Assembly (NCBI RefSeq): GCF_029024305.1
Contig: NZ_CP118974.1
Location: 1,240,001-1,304,000 of the forward strand
Direction of reading: 5' to 3'
Source: Mammaliicoccus vitulinus
GTDB lineage: Bacteria > Bacillota > Bacilli > Staphylococcales > Staphylococcaceae
Length of the DNA: 64,000 nucleotides
The position numbers and the translations under genes are program-made. This document shows positions 63,416 to 64,000 of this stretch, in pieces (positions within the stretch are counted from its first letter, which is position 1; each line of letters starts with the position of its first letter). The notes beneath the pieces are model-generated. The model did not search any database. It saw nothing but the letters and a program-made list of their open reading frames with translations, and was not told the origin of the DNA.

Positions 63416-64000
63416 ATGATTTTTAAAACAACTTATAATGACAACAACTACCCGATTATATTGAAGCAAAATGCATTGACAGATATAAAACATTATTTGA
63501 AAGAAAATGAACAAAATATCGTTTTAATTGATCAAGATGTTTATCGATTTCATAAAGAATATTTAAAAGAACAGCTTGAAGATGATGATATTAAATTTTT
63601 AACAATTATGAGTGGTGAAGTATGTAAGCAAATGTCTTACTTTGAATCAATCAGTGAAAAATTGTTATCTATGAATATCACTAGACAGTCACAATTAATT
63701 GCGATCGGTGGAGGCGCTACTGGAGACTTTGTTGGATTCCTTGCCGCGACGTTACTACGAGGTATTGATTTCATTCAAGTACCTACAACATTGCTTGCAC
63801 ACGATTCTGCAATAGGTGGCAAAGTTGGCATTAATGCTTCAGTTGGTAAAAATTTAATAGGTGCTTTTCATAGACCACGTGCAGTTATATATGACACGAA
63901 ATTTTTAGAAACGTTACCACATACAGAAATTAGAAGTGGTTACGGTGAAATATATAAGCATGCAATTTTAAATAGTGAAGCTGATACAACACGTCTAATG
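63416..64000 (+). CDS. aroB: 3-dehydroquinate synthase, 3' end cut off
   Basis: 195 codons are visible from the ATG at 63416 (AGGTGATG overlaps the aroC end) and the frame is open to the window edge. The motif IAIGGGATGDFVGFLAATLLRG, then FIQVPTTLLAHDSAIGGKVG and NLIGAFHRPRAV, match AroB. It catalyses the second step of the shikimate pathway. The order aroC-aroB is standard for staphylococci; aroA is expected next. Confidence 0.94.
   Translation, partial: MIFKTTYNDNNYPIILKQNALTDIKHYLKENEQNIVLIDQDVYRFHKEYLKEQLEDDDIKFLTIMSGEVCKQMSYFESISEKLLSMNITRQSQLIAIGGGATGDFVGFLAATLLRGIDFIQVPTTLLAHDSAIGGKVGINASVGKNLIGAFHRPRAVIYDTKFLETLPHTEIRSGYGEIYKHAILNSEADTTRLM

Overview
The window is low-GC Firmicutes chromosome from the family Staphylococcaceae. 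Many gene neighbourhoods are staphylococcal: nudF-fur-xerD, recQ-ebpS, hepS-menG-hepT-ndk-aroC-aroB and argR-recN. Three features do not fit Staphylococcus aureus. There is a dxs gene (MEP isoprenoid route), a resABC cytochrome c maturation set in front of the ResDE/SrrAB two-component genes, and a Spo0A orthologue next to recN. Together they suggest an oxidase-positive relative, most likely Mammaliicoccus (the former S. sciuri group) or a close neighbour such as Macrococcus. This assignment is inferred from gene content, not from a database search.

Region by region. 1-11 kb: a co-directional housekeeping run with an aminopeptidase fragment, efp, accBC, an Asp23-family gene, nusB, xseAB, ispA, dxs, argR and recN. 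11-13.9 kb: spo0A, an IS1182-family transposase on the opposite strand, the first copy of a structured repeat, and a DUF2627 membrane protein. 14-22 kb: branched-chain keto acid catabolism (ptb, bcd, buk, lpd, bkdAA, bkdAB, bkdB), with CodY-like and CcpA-like sites in front of bcd. 22-31 kb: brxB, an aromatic acid exporter-like protein, a Prli42-like miniprotein, a PepT-like peptidase, gnd, an AraC-type regulator, zwf, rnz and proC. 31-36.9 kb: an accessory-looking stretch with an SDR enzyme, a 60-residue membrane protein, repeat arrays and an aldo/keto reductase, followed by nudF, fur, xerD and a DUF309 gene. 37-46.5 kb: scpAB, rluB, resABCDE, an FMN riboswitch with ribU, a mosaic of repeats, and ferredoxin. 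46.5-64 kb: ypbB-like gene, recQ, ebpS, a CBS protein, ypdA, ansA, cmk, rpsA, der, gpsA, two small envelope genes, hup, hepS, menG, hepT, ndk, aroC and the start of aroB.

Functional links. dxs, ispA and hepS/menG/hepT give a path from DXP to heptaprenyl chains and menaquinone. Menaquinone and the ResABC products feed respiration controlled by ResDE. brxB and ypdA both belong to bacillithiol redox repair. gnd and zwf are the oxidative pentose phosphate enzymes. The order tracks Bacillus subtilis closely, but the sporulation blocks found there (spoIIIA, spoIVB, spmAB, spoIVA) are absent at the matching junctions, and only spo0A remains.

The less explained part is the intergenic DNA. It holds four copies of a roughly 100-bp structured element bounded by inverted repeats, two arrays of 41-bp repeats with internal inverted repeats, a third 40-bp family, and a duplicated terminator module. 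These are combined in a modular way, including one site that looks as if the structured element is missing from it.
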